Shown here: in pieces, positions 43,805-52,541 of the stretch
Position numbering within the stretch: position 1 is the stretch's first letter
Layout: each line of letters begins with the position of its first letter
Source of the DNA: Xanthomonas hortorum
GTDB lineage: Bacteria > Pseudomonadota > Gammaproteobacteria > Xanthomonadales > Xanthomonadaceae
Direction: 5' to 3' (one strand)
NCBI RefSeq assembly: GCF_002940005.1
Contig: NZ_MDEF01000016.1
Length of the DNA: 64,000 bases
Notes under the pieces: generated by a model
Told to the model about the DNA's origin: nothing
The model's database searches: none
The model's input: only the letters and a program-made list of their open reading frames with translations
Position numbers and translations under genes: made by a program

Positions 43805-45838
43805 TCACTCCACCGATTCGCGCGCCGCGCGCACAGCGGTGACAAGTTGCGCAACGCTGTACGGCTTGGCCAGATGCTCCTGAAAACCGGAGTCCAGCGC
43901 GCGCTTGCGATCGTCGTCGCGTGCCAGTGCGGTCACTGCCACTGCCGGCAATGCAGTGGCGTCCAGCCCCAGGTTTTCGCGCACGGTGCGGATCAGTCCG
44001 TAGCCATCCATGCCCGGCATGCCGATGTCGGTGAGCATCAGATCGAAGCGTGCGTAACCGCGATGATCGATCAGGGCCAGTGCATCGGTGGCGCTGCCGG
44101 CGGTGACCACTTCGGCGCCCTGCTCTTCCAGCAGGCGGCGCAGGTAATCGAGCATGTCCGGCTGATCTTCCACTGCCAGCAGACGTAGGCCATTGAGCGC
44201 ACGTGCTTCGATGATCTGCTCGGACATCAGCCGCCGGCGCAGCTCGCGCCGCGGCCGTTTGGCCTGATCGGGAATGTGCTCGGGCAGGCGCACGGTAAAC
44301 GTGGCGCCCTTGCCGCGCCCGCCACTGGTGGCGCCCACCTGGCCGCCATGCATTTCCACCAATTGCTGCACGATCGCCAGGCCCAGGCCCAGACCGCCGT
44401 GCTGGCGCGTGGTGGTGCCGTCTGCCTGGCGGAAGCGCCCGAACAGATGCGGCAGGAATTCGGCGGCGATGCCGTCGCCGGAGTCGCGTACCGACACCAG
44501 CAGATGGCCGTCGTCGCGCTCGATGGTGACGTCGATGCGGCCGTGTGCCGGCGTGAACTTGATCGCGTTGGAGAGCAGATTCCACAACACCTGCTGCAGC
44601 CGCGTGGCATCGCCGAGTACCAGGCACGGGGTGTCCGGCACGTGCACCTCCAGGATCTGATCCTTGCCTTCGGCAGCCAGTTCCTGGGTAGTCAGCGCTT
44701 CGTGCACCTGCTCGGCCAGATCCAGCGATTCGACCTCCAGCTGCACCTTGCCCAGCAGCATGCTGCTGAGATCGAGCATGTCCGAGATCAGCCGCTTTTG
44801 CGCGCGTGCGCTGCTGGCGATCACCGACAGGCCCTTGTAGGTGGGTTGGCCTTCTTCGACCCGCTGCAGCAGCAGTTCGCTCCAGCCCAGAATCGTGGTC
44901 AATGGCGTACGCAATTCGTGCGACAGCGTGGCCAGGAACTCGTCCTTGAACCGCGCCATGCTCTCGGCCTCGTTGCGCGCAGTGCGCTCGGACTCGAGCA
45001 GTTGTTCGCGCGCCAATTCGATTTCGCGCTGTTCGGTGACATCCGGACTGCTGCCGGCAAGACCGATAAAGCGACCATCGGCCGAATACCGCGGCGTGGC
45101 GGCCATTTCGATCCAGCGCCACTGGCCATCGTGGCGGCGCGCACGTACCAGCGCATGCAACGCGCGCTGCTCTTCCAGGGAAGCGGCCAGTTCGAACTGG
45201 AAGATCGACAGGTCGTCCGGATGCAGCAATTCGCTCCACGCCGAGACCGTGCCGCTGGAAATATCGATGCCGAAAAATTCGCCGTAAGCGCTGTTGACGA
45301 AACGCACCACGCCTTGCGCGTCCAGCACCCAGACCGGCATCGGCAAGCCATCGGCCAGTGCGCTGAAGCGCGCCTCGCTCTCGGCCAGCTCGCGCTCGAC
45401 GCGCTTGCGTTCGGTGATGTCCATGAACAGCACCGCCACCCGCGCCTGCTCCGGTTGCCCGACCCGGAACGCATCCACCGAATACCAGCGCCGCAACGCC
45501 TTGGCCTGCATTTCGAAATGGATACGGTTGCCGGTGCGGGCAACGTGCCCATAGCGGTCGAACCACTCCTGCTCATGCTCGGCGAGCATGCCGCGCACGG
45601 AGACATTCACCGCGTTGGTCAGACCGGTGTAGCGCTCGAACGCGCCATTGGTCGAGCGAATCACGTAATCGACGGCTTTGTCGCCATCGAACACCATGTC
45701 GATGACGCAGAACCCCGCGTCCACGTTATGGAAGATCTCGTGATACATCGCAGGATCCAGGAACGGCTCGGCGATGGCGGCAGGCAGGCCGGCGGCCAAT
45801 TCAGGGCTGGGACTGGAAGTGCTCAAATCGGGGTCCAC
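43805..45838 (-). CDS. PAS-domain hybrid histidine kinase/response regulator
   Basis: This 677-residue cytoplasmic sensor has two PAS domains (about residues 30-145 and 150-275), a dimerisation helix with phospho-His307 (LSHELRTPL), an ATPase domain (NLLSNAIKF, DSGDGI, GGLGLGLAI) and a C-terminal receiver with phospho-Asp604 (MLTDIGMPG). There is no membrane segment, so the signal is intracellular, such as redox, light or a ligand in the PAS domains. No separate response regulator or output gene is adjacent. The output is unknown. Confidence 0.9.
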   Translation of the reverse strand: MDPDLSTSSPSPELAAGLPAAIAEPFLDPAMYHEIFHNVDAGFCVIDMVFDGDKAVDYVIRSTNGAFERYTGLTNAVNVSVRGMLAEHEQEWFDRYGHVARTGNRIHFEMQAKALRRWYSVDAFRVGQPEQARVAVLFMDITERKRVERELAESEARFSALADGLPMPVWVLDAQGVVRFVNSAYGEFFGIDISSGTVSAWSELLHPDDLSIFQFELAASLEEQRALHALVRARRHDGQWRWIEMAATPRYSADGRFIGLAGSSPDVTEQREIELAREQLLESERTARNEAESMARFKDEFLATLSHELRTPLTTILGWSELLLQRVEEGQPTYKGLSVIASSARAQKRLISDMLDLSSMLLGKVQLEVESLDLAEQVHEALTTQELAAEGKDQILEVHVPDTPCLVLGDATRLQQVLWNLLSNAIKFTPAHGRIDVTIERDDGHLLVSVRDSGDGIAAEFLPHLFGRFRQADGTTTRQHGGLGLGLAIVQQLVEMHGGQVGATSGGRGKGATFTVRLPEHIPDQAKRPRRELRRRLMSEQIIEARALNGLRLLAVEDQPDMLDYLRRLLEEQGAEVVTAGSATDALALIDHRGYARFDLMLTDIGMPGMDGYGLIRTVRENLGLDATALPAVAVTALARDDDRKRALDSGFQEHLAKPYSVAQLVTAVRAARESVE

Positions 45839-45945
45839 GGGTGATGCCGATGCGGATGACGGGCAGATGAAAACACGCCCGATGTCGTCAGCGGGTGCAC
45901 GGGCAACTGACCGGATTCACGATTCACCCACAATCCCGAATCGCC

Positions 45946-46236
45946 TCACCACAGCAAGGCCGCAGACAGCGCGATAGCGGCGGCCAGCAACACGATGCCG
46001 GCAATCACGCCGCGCAAGACCCATTGCCCTTCGCGCCGCAACTGCTCATCCATCCAGCGTTGGGCTTCTTCGCGCCAGGCGGTCGAGCGCGCATGGTCGG
46101 CATCCAGCAACAACAAGCGCACGCGCGACAGCCCCAGCTCGGCGCATTCGCTGCGACAGCGCAGGCTGAAACCGTCCACGCCGCTCGCGACCTGGGCGTC
46201 GAGCGGCAGTTGCAATTCGAGTTCAGGCCTGGACAT
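45946..46236 (-). CDS. Small membrane-anchored protein of unknown function
   Basis: This 96-residue protein has a C-terminal hydrophobic helix (about residues 73-94, VIAGIVLLAAAIALSAALLW) after a soluble part rich in Arg, Leu and Glu. I recognise no family. The Met at 46236 is chosen because it lies just before the end of the upstream gene, giving a 14-base overlap. A tail-anchored inner-membrane protein is the likely topology. Confidence 0.6.
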   Translation of the reverse strand: MSRPELELQLPLDAQVASGVDGFSLRCRSECAELGLSRVRLLLLDADHARSTAWREEAQRWMDEQLRREGQWVLRGVIAGIVLLAAAIALSAALLW

Positions 46237-46720
46237 AACGGGGACGCTCCTGATCCAGCTCGTGTTCCAGCGCCATGCGCGCCAGTTGGGTGTAATTGGC
46301 ACGCGGGCCCTGGCCGCGACCGGTGAGCATTCCCTGGTAATCCAGGTCCTGCCAGACCCGCCCGGTCCATTCGACGCAATCCTCGGCGATGACCAGCATC
46401 AACGAGTAACGGTAGTCGAGCCCATTGGCGGAGGTGTAGGCATAGACCGGCGGGAACTGCACCGCCACATCACCCTGCCGCGCCAGTGCAGCCAGATGCT
46501 CACGCAGTGCATCCCGTGGGTCTGCACCTGGCTCCAGACGCATCCCGCGGGTTGCCAGATCCAGATCCACATCGCTTTGCAACGCGACGAACGCGGCGGC
46601 ACCGGTGGCCGGGTTGTGGCCGTGCTGCTTTGCCCAGTCGATGAACTGCAGGCGCACGTCCGACGGCATGTGTGCCGGCGCCGAGGAAGCTGACTTTGTG
46701 CGGAAAGAGTGGGTGTCCAT
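46223..46720 (-). CDS. Conserved-looking protein of unknown function
   Basis: This 165-residue soluble protein begins MDTHSFRTKS (an alternative Met lies 4 codons upstream). It has a mixed alpha/beta composition (VYAYTSANGLDYRYSLMLVI). No signal peptide or known motif is visible. Its 3' end overlaps the start of the small membrane protein, so the two probably form an operon. It is divergent from the DUF3016 gene. Confidence 0.6.
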   Translation of the reverse strand: MDTHSFRTKSASSAPAHMPSDVRLQFIDWAKQHGHNPATGAAAFVALQSDVDLDLATRGMRLEPGADPRDALREHLAALARQGDVAVQFPPVYAYTSANGLDYRYSLMLVIAEDCVEWTGRVWQDLDYQGMLTGRGQGPRANYTQLARMALEHELDQERPRYVQA

Positions 46721-46916
46721 GCTGGCGATCATCCGGTCCGCGCCGTGAAGCGCGGGCGCAGGCGCAGTGAACCCGCCGTCATGGCGGCGCGGCCGTGGAT
46801 TAACCGCGCGCAACACCGATACATGCCCGGTTGCTGCCGCGTTGCGGGCGATCCAGCACACCCCCACACTGCTGGAACACCCGGTACGCCATGTACCTTC
46901 CGCTTGGAGACTTTCC

Positions 46917-47492
46917 ATGAAACGTTCCAGCCTTTACGGCGCCAGCCTGTTGCTGGCAGGACTGCTCGCGGCGACCGGTGTGCAGGCCCGCGTGCGTAAT
47001 GTCACCGACCCTCAAGCGCCACGCGCGCTGAGCAGCGAAGGAAACGTGGATGTGCGCTGGACCGACCCGGCGCAGTTTGCCGAGATGCGCTTCAGCGGCA
47101 ACCGCTGGGAGGCGCAGCGCGGCGATTGGGTGACCCAGCTGGCGACCCATTTCCAGCAAAGTGCCGCCCGCCGGCTTCCCGACGGCCAACACCTGAGCGT
47201 GACCATCACCGACATCCGCCGCGCCGGCCAGTACGAGCCCTGGCACGGCCCGCGCATGCAGGACGTGCGTATCGTCAAGGACATCTACCCGCCGCGCCTG
47301 AGTTTCAGCTACACGCTCACCGGCGCCAATGGCGAGGTGATCGATCAGGGCGAGCGCAAGCTGGTGGATTCGGCATTTCTGATGAGCGGCCCGCGCCTGA
47401 CCGACAGCGATCCGTTGCGCTTCGAAAAAGCCATGATCGACGACTGGGTGCGCAAGCAGTTCCGTGGCGATCGGAGTACGGCCGGGGTGTGA
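46917..47492 (+). CDS. DUF3016 domain secreted protein
   Basis: This 191-residue protein has a signal peptide (to about residue 24, ending GVQARV) and a DUF3016 domain: VRWTDPAQFAEMRF at the start of the domain and the C-terminal DPLRFEKAMIDDWVRKQF. The family is periplasmic or secreted and has no known function. The ATG at 46917 is preferred over an in-frame extension that reads through promoter sequence. A 130-bp repeat follows the stop. Confidence 0.8.
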   Translation: MKRSSLYGASLLLAGLLAATGVQARVRNVTDPQAPRALSSEGNVDVRWTDPAQFAEMRFSGNRWEAQRGDWVTQLATHFQQSAARRLPDGQHLSVTITDIRRAGQYEPWHGPRMQDVRIVKDIYPPRLSFSYTLTGANGEVIDQGERKLVDSAFLMSGPRLTDSDPLRFEKAMIDDWVRKQFRGDRSTAGV

Positions 47493-47504
47493 GCTCCGCT
47501 TGAG

Positions 47505-47634
47505 CCCCTCTCCTGCGGGAGAGGGGTTGGGGTGAGGGTACGGGGGCGAAGCCTTCGTGTTTGTTCCGACTGCACGAGGCTTCGCTCGTACCCTCATCCG
47601 GCGCTGCGCGCCACCTTCTCCCGATGGGAGAAGG
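47505..47634. repeat. 130-bp interspersed repeat with terminal hairpins (copy 1)
   Basis: The element begins with the hairpin CCCCTCTC-CTGCGG-GAGAGGGG (47505-47526) and ends with CCTTCTCCC-GAT-GGGAGAAGG (47614-47634). Between the hairpins lie GGGGTGAGGGTACGGGGGCGAAGCC and GGCTTCGCTCGTACCCTCA-like arms that can also pair. The same element occurs in opposite orientation at 51328-51454. Such repeats are common between genes in Xanthomonas and may act as transcription terminators or RNA stabilisers. Confidence 0.75.
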
Positions 47635-47642
47635 GATGCAAC

Positions 47643-48743
47643 TTACCGGGTCACTTCATCGCCCACTGCCGCCTCACCCACATACGTCCGCGGCACGCGC
47701 TTGAGTCCACACAGCAGCTGATACGCGCTGACATTGCACTGCGTGGCCAACGGGGCGACGCGCGGTGCATCGCCCCACAGCTGCACTGGCGCGCCAATCT
47801 CCGCCTGCGGATGCTCGGTGAGATCCACGGTGAGCATGTCCATCGAGACGCGACCGATCAACGGGCAGACCTGCCCATCCACCAGCACCGGGGTGCCATT
47901 GGGTGCGAACTGCGGATAGCCGTCGGCATATCCCATCGCCACCACACCTACGCGCGTGGGCCGTTGCGCAACGAAGCGGGCGCCGTAGCCCACCGGCTCG
48001 CCGGCCGGCAGCTCGCGCACGGAGATGATGCGCGAGCGCAGCGTCATCACCGGGCGCAGTTGCGCAGTGCTCTCGGTTTCCTGCGGGAACGGGTTTGCGC
48101 CGTACAGCATCAGCCCGGGGCGCGACCAATCGTTGCGCAGCGCCGGCCACCCGAGCAGGCCGGGCGAATTGCGCAGACTGGTTTCCGCGCGCATGCCGCC
48201 TGCGGTGAGCGCAAACGCCACTGCCTGTTCGTCGGTGCGGCTGCACTCCAGTTCGTCGGCGCGCGCCAGGTGGGTCATCAGCACCAGCGAGGCAATCTGC
48301 GGCAGCCCGCGCAAGCGCAACCACGCGGCGCGAAAATCCTCCGGCGACAAGCCGAGCCGATGCATGCCGCTGTCCAGCTTCAACCACACCCGTAACGGGC
48401 GTGGGCTCTGGAAGTCGGCCAGCGCGCGCACCTGCTGCGTGGTGGCTGCCACCGTCCACAGACCGTGCTCGGCGATCAGGCGCAGTTCGTCGTGTTCGAA
48501 AAAACCTTCCAGCAGCAAAATCGGCGCACGGATGCCGGCCTGGCGCAGCTCCAGGGCCTCTTCGATACAGGCCACCGCAAAGCCGTCGGCTTCGGGCTCC
48601 AACGCCTGCGCGCAGCGCACCGCTCCGTGCCCGTAAGCATCGGCCTTGACGACCGCGAGGGCCTTGCTGCCACCCAGGCGCTTGGCCAGGCGGTAGTTGT
48701 GACGCAATGCATCCAGATCGATCAACGCTTGCGCAGGACGCAC
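47643..48743 (-). CDS. alr: Alanine racemase
   Basis: This 366-residue fold-type III PLP enzyme has the catalytic Lys33 (VVKADAYGHG) and the second-monomer Tyr region GYGARF. It interconverts L- and D-alanine for peptidoglycan or for alanine catabolism. The GTG start at 48743 overlaps the dadA stop by one base (TAGTG), so the two are coupled. Pairing with dadA suggests a catabolic DadX role. Confidence 0.9.
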   Translation of the reverse strand: MRPAQALIDLDALRHNYRLAKRLGGSKALAVVKADAYGHGAVRCAQALEPEADGFAVACIEEALELRQAGIRAPILLLEGFFEHDELRLIAEHGLWTVAATTQQVRALADFQSPRPLRVWLKLDSGMHRLGLSPEDFRAAWLRLRGLPQIASLVLMTHLARADELECSRTDEQAVAFALTAGGMRAETSLRNSPGLLGWPALRNDWSRPGLMLYGANPFPQETESTAQLRPVMTLRSRIISVRELPAGEPVGYGARFVAQRPTRVGVVAMGYADGYPQFAPNGTPVLVDGQVCPLIGRVSMDMLTVDLTEHPQAEIGAPVQLWGDAPRVAPLATQCNVSAYQLLCGLKRVPRTYVGEAAVGDEVTR

Positions 48744-50032
48744 TACGCGGCCTCCTGCTGCGCGCGGGCGCTGCGTGGCGAGAGGTAACGGAACACATCC
48801 AGGCCTTCGGTATCGATGTCGGGGCTGCGGCCCTGCATCAGGTCGGCAAGATAACGGCCCGAGCCGCAGGCCATGGTCCAGCCCAGGGTGCCGTGGCCGG
48901 TGTTGAGGAACAGGTTGGAATACGGCGTGGCACCGACCACCGGGGTGCCATCGGGCGTGGCCGGGCGCAAGCCGGTCCAGAACTCGGCCCTGGCCAGATC
49001 GCCGCCGCCGGGGAACAGGTCGTTGACCACCATTTCCAAGGTGGCGCGGCGGCGCGGATTCAACGACAGATCGAACCCGGCCACCTCGGCCATGCCGCCG
49101 ACGCGGATACGCTCGTCGAAGCGGGTGATGGCGATCTTGTAGCTCTCGTCCAGCACCGTGGAGGTCGGCGCGCGCTGCGCGTCGACGATCGGGATGGTCA
49201 GCGAATAGCCCTTGAGCGGATACACCGGCAGATGCATGCCGAGCGAGAGCAGCAGGTCGGCCGAATAGCTGCCCAGCGCCAGCACGTAGCGGTCGGCTGT
49301 TTCGAGACGGCCATCGATCTGCACGCCGGTGACGGTGCGGCCGTCGTGCTCCAGATGCTCGATCTGCTGCCCGTAGCGGAATTGCACACCGGATTGCGCG
49401 GCCAGCGCAGCCAGGCGCTGGGTGAACAGCCGGCAGTCGCCGGTCTGGTCTTCGGGCAGGCGCAAGGCACCGGCCATCTGCGCGCCGCCGCCGGCCAGGC
49501 CGGGTTCGAACTGGGCGATCTGCACGGGTGTCAGCAACTCGTACGGTACGCCGTACTGGGCCAGCACTTCGATGTCCTGCGCGGCGGCGTCCAGCTGTTG
49601 CTGGGTGCGGAACAACTGGGTGGTGCCGAGCTGGCGGCCTTCGAATTCCAGCCCGGTGCTGGCGCGCAGTTCATTGAGGCAATCGCGGCTGTAGTCGGAC
49701 ATGCGCACCATGCGCGCCTTGTTCACCGCATAGCGCTCGGCGGTGCAGTTGCGCAGCATCTGGGTCAGCCAGGCCAGCTGGCGCAGATCGCGGGTGGGCC
49801 GGATCGACAACGGCGCGTGCTGGGCGAACAACCACTTCATCGCCTTGCCCGGCACGCCAGGAGCGGCCCAGGGCGAGGTGTAGCCGAACGACAGCTGGCC
49901 CGCGTTGCCGTAGCTGGTTTCCAGCGCCGAGGCCGGCTGGCGGTCCACCACGGTGACCTCGCAGCCGGACTGCGCCAGATACCAGGCGGTGGTGGTGCCG
50001 ATGACGCCGCTACCGAGAATGAGCACCCGCAT
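48743..50032 (-). CDS. dadA: D-amino acid dehydrogenase small subunit
   Basis: This 429-residue FAD enzyme starts with the Rossmann motif ILGSGVIGTTTAWYL and contains VVDRQPASALETSYGNAG and the C-terminal NTGHGTLGWTMACGSG. It oxidises D-alanine to pyruvate at the inner membrane, passing electrons to quinone. The start at MRVLIL is preferred over an ATG 12 codons upstream. It is divergent from lrp and followed by alr, the usual alanine catabolic layout. Confidence 0.92.
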   Translation of the reverse strand: MRVLILGSGVIGTTTAWYLAQSGCEVTVVDRQPASALETSYGNAGQLSFGYTSPWAAPGVPGKAMKWLFAQHAPLSIRPTRDLRQLAWLTQMLRNCTAERYAVNKARMVRMSDYSRDCLNELRASTGLEFEGRQLGTTQLFRTQQQLDAAAQDIEVLAQYGVPYELLTPVQIAQFEPGLAGGGAQMAGALRLPEDQTGDCRLFTQRLAALAAQSGVQFRYGQQIEHLEHDGRTVTGVQIDGRLETADRYVLALGSYSADLLLSLGMHLPVYPLKGYSLTIPIVDAQRAPTSTVLDESYKIAITRFDERIRVGGMAEVAGFDLSLNPRRRATLEMVVNDLFPGGGDLARAEFWTGLRPATPDGTPVVGATPYSNLFLNTGHGTLGWTMACGSGRYLADLMQGRSPDIDTEGLDVFRYLSPRSARAQQEAA

Positions 50033-50181
50033 GTCGTTCTCCTGGAAAGGGTATTCCCCCACAACCAAGCGCCGAGGGAGACAGTTAGACGCAGTATATT
50101 GCGAGCCAGGCAGTGCCGTTTCTGGAATCGGCGCTACTTCGCAGTGAAATTTCCTGCCAAATCTGTAGGGAGACAGACCTC

Positions 50182-50661
50182 ATGGCCACCCGTGTGCGCG
50201 AGCTGGACAAGATCGACCGCAAGATTCTGCGCATCCTGCAGCAGGAGGGGCGGATTTCCTTCACCGACCTGGGCGAACGGGTGGGCTTGTCCACCACGCC
50301 CTGCACCGAACGCGTACGCCGGCTGGAGCGCGATGGCGCCATCACCGGCTACTACGCGCGGCTGGACCCGCACCTGCTCAAGGCCAGCCTGCTGGTGTTC
50401 GTGGAGATCAGCCTGGCCTACAAGTCCGGCGACATCTTCGAAGAGTTCCGCCGCGCCGCGCTCAAGCTGCCCAACGTGCTGGAATGCCATCTGGTCTCGG
50501 GTGATTTCGATTATCTGCTCAAGGCGCGCATCAGCGAGATGGAGTCCTATCGCAAGCTGCTCGGCAGCACCTTGTTGGCCTTGCCGCATGTACGCGAGTC
50601 CAAGAGCTACATCGTGATGGAAGAGGTCAAGGAGACCCTGGCGTTGCCGATTGCCGATTGA
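50182..50661 (+). CDS. lrp: Lrp/AsnC-family regulator of dadA-alr
   Basis: This 159-residue protein has an N-terminal winged helix (RKILRILQQEGRISFTDLGE) and a C-terminal RAM ligand domain (LVSGDFDYLLKARI). It resembles the Lrp-type activators that respond to alanine or leucine. It is divergent from dadA with a 149-base shared promoter region, so regulation of dadA-alr is likely. A GGGAGACAGACC site precedes the ATG. Confidence 0.87.
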   Translation: MATRVRELDKIDRKILRILQQEGRISFTDLGERVGLSTTPCTERVRRLERDGAITGYYARLDPHLLKASLLVFVEISLAYKSGDIFEEFRRAALKLPNVLECHLVSGDFDYLLKARISEMESYRKLLGSTLLALPHVRESKSYIVMEEVKETLALPIAD

Positions 50662-50664
50662 GGC

Positions 50665-50686
50665 GGGGATTGGGGATTGGGGATTC
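50665..50686. repeat. GGGGATT tandem repeat after lrp
   Basis: Three tandem GGGGATT units follow the lrp stop by 3 bases. The same motif appears, less regular, at 55870-55898, 56243-56284 (opposite strand) and 59648-59666 (opposite strand), always just after a gene end. The role is unknown. Confidence 0.6.
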
Positions 50687-50774
50687 GTGGTCGGCGACGC
50701 AGCGAAGCTTGGGACGGCGGTTGGATGGAGACCGATCTGATTGCTGCCGATCAGACATCGACTGCTGCCGGATC

Positions 50775-51206
50775 TCAGCGCACCACGCGCATGCCGTCGC
50801 CGGCCGGAACCGCGTCGTAATAGCGCCCGGTCTTGGTATCCAGCACCCGATTGGCGCCGGCCGGCTGCATGCCTTGCAGCAGGCGGCCATTGCGGTCGTA
50901 GACCATCGGCGCGCTGGCAGGCAGCACCTGACTACCGGCCGGGGCCACCAGCGTCTGTGCCAGGCCACGGGTGGGAATGCTGGGCGCGACCGGGCGCTGG
51001 CCGAGCTGCGACGGCACCGGACTGGTGCCTGGCGCTGGTTGCACTGCGCGCGGCGCCGTCAGCGTGGGCTGCGCGGGAGCCGGCGTGGTGATCGGCTGCA
51101 GGGTGTTGGACGAGCGCGTGGTAGTGGCCGATTGCGCCAGCGCCGCGCCGGTAACCGCCAACAGGCCGCAAAGCAGCAGGCGGCGCGTTGAAGAATGGAT
51201 TGCCAT
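50775..51206 (-). CDS. Small secreted Pro/Thr-rich protein
   Basis: This 143-residue protein has a signal peptide (to about residue 25, ending GAALAQ), a Pro/Thr/Ala-rich middle and a more ordered C-terminus (MVYDRNGRLLQGM, DTKTGRYYDAVPAGDGMRVV). No family is recognised. The start at MAIHSSTRR is supported by the signal sequence. It is convergent with lrp. Confidence 0.65.
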   Translation of the reverse strand: MAIHSSTRRLLLCGLLAVTGAALAQSATTTRSSNTLQPITTPAPAQPTLTAPRAVQPAPGTSPVPSQLGQRPVAPSIPTRGLAQTLVAPAGSQVLPASAPMVYDRNGRLLQGMQPAGANRVLDTKTGRYYDAVPAGDGMRVVR

Positions 51207-51327
51207 GACGGGCACCGTGATTGATTGGGCAGTATTGACTGGGTGGGGGCGCCGGTGTGCTGCAGCAATGCACGGAATCGGCTGTGGGATGAACGCGTTC
51301 GCGAGATGAGTGCAGCGCGAAGAAGTT

Positions 51328-51454
51328 CCTTCTCCCATCGGGAGAAGGTGGCGTGCAGCGCCGGATGAGGGTGCGAGCGAAGCCTAGCAATGCCAATCGT
51401 GCAGCGGCTTCGCCCCGTACCCTCACCCCAACCCCTCTCCCGCAGGGAGAGGGG
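51328..51454. repeat. 127-bp interspersed repeat with terminal hairpins (copy 2, inverted)
   Basis: This is the same element as at 47505-47634 in the opposite orientation. It starts with CCTTCTCCC-ATC-GGGAGAAGG (51328-51348) and ends with CCCCTCTCC-CGCAG-GGAGAGGGG (51432-51454), with GGTGGCG, CCGGATGAGGGT and CGTACCCTCACCCCAACC in between. It fills most of the 366-base gap between the secreted protein and msrB. The two copies bracket the alr-dadA-lrp region. Confidence 0.75.
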
Positions 51455-51572
51455 CTTGATTCTCTGCGGACGGAAGAAGGCGTCGAGCCCTCAGGTTGAA
51501 CGCAGGCTTCCGCGCCCACATCACTGAGGGCAAGACGCGGCACCCTGCCAGCGCGCGCATGCGAGAGCCTTC

Positions 51573-52037
51573 ATGAGCCAGTTCGATCTGACACCGCCCT
51601 CCCCCGCCCAACGCGATGCCCTGATCGCCGGGCTCAGCGACGAGGAGCAGCGCGTGCTGCTGCAGCACGGCACCGAGGCGCCGTTCTGCGGGGTGTTCCT
51701 GGACAACAAGCTGGAGGGCGTCTACACCTGCCGCCTGTGCGGGCTGCCGCTGTTCCGTTCCAGCGCAAAGTTCGAATCCGGCACCGGCTGGCCGAGTTTC
51801 TTCGCCCCGTACGACGCCGCCCATGTGCGCGAGATCCGCGACATCAGCTACGGGATGATCCGCACCGAGATCGTCTGCGCACGCTGCGACAGCCACCTCG
51901 GTCACGTGTTCCCCGACGGCCCGCCGCCGACCGGCGAACGGCATTGCCTCAACTCGGTCTCGCTGGGCTTCACCGAAGATGGCCAGGCACTGCCGAACCC
52001 GCTGCAACGCGACGGCGCCGAAGCGCAACCGGCCTGA
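51573..52037 (+). CDS. msrB: Peptide methionine (R)-S-oxide reductase
   Basis: This 154-residue cytoplasmic repair enzyme has two zinc CxxC pairs (Cys53/56 and Cys102/105) and the catalytic Cys125 (RHCLNSVSL), with the family motif GTGWPSFF. It reduces methionine-R-sulfoxide in damaged proteins. It is full length for the single-domain form and stands alone, with no msrA nearby. Confidence 0.92.
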   Translation: MSQFDLTPPSPAQRDALIAGLSDEEQRVLLQHGTEAPFCGVFLDNKLEGVYTCRLCGLPLFRSSAKFESGTGWPSFFAPYDAAHVREIRDISYGMIRTEIVCARCDSHLGHVFPDGPPPTGERHCLNSVSLGFTEDGQALPNPLQRDGAEAQPA

Positions 52038-52541
52038 GTTGGCGAGGATACCCAGGCGTTCGGGGGCTCGGCGGCGGGGCATCAGGGATGTGGTGCAGAC
52101 GCTTAAGTTTGCTGCCGAGCGCAACCTGCGCATCAAATACGCAGATGCTGGCGCAACCGCCACCGCGCGCTGTGCACGAGGGCGGTGCGACATCTCTAGC
52201 GACTTAACGCGGCAGTCAACGCAGTACAGCGCTTCACCCGCGCCCCTCAACTGACGCGCCCGCATCTCACTCAATGCAGAGGCCGCTTGCTGCAATGCGC
52301 TGTCTCGACGCACACAGCAGTCGATACAGATCGCAAGCTCAACCAGGTAGACCTTGTCATCACAAGCCCCATTGCCGTGAACGCCTTGCCGCAGTAAGCG
52401 CGATGCCGCTGATCGCCCTATGTGAAGCCGTCATCGCACCACCCGATCGTTCAGTTACAGCGCACACCTTCACGCCGTGCACTTCAAGAATCCGCCACGC
52501 GCGCCGAAACAACAGCAACCCTGTTTGCTTTTGGCTGCGCC
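52038..52541. other. Long gap before motA
   Basis: About 500 bases without a supported gene. It should contain the motAB promoter, but I find no clear sigma-28 or sigma-54 consensus. Open frames here are either shadows or a possible in-frame upstream extension of motA from 52422. Confidence 0.5.

Noticed and set aside
44276..45844. 522-codon open frame opposite the hybrid histidine kinase
   Set aside because: The kinase on the other strand has all expected motifs; this frame is a shadow rich in Gln, His and Arg.
48707..50617. 636-codon open frame opposite dadA and into lrp
   Set aside because: It crosses two well-supported genes and encodes no recognisable domain.
47505..51454. CRISPR array
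   Set aside because: The repeats are two inverted copies of a hairpin element, not regularly spaced short repeats with unique spacers.
52038..52541. Sigma-28 or sigma-54 promoter for motAB
   Set aside because: TTAAGTTT is present but the expected downstream element at the right spacing is not, and no TGGCAC-N5-TTGC match was found.
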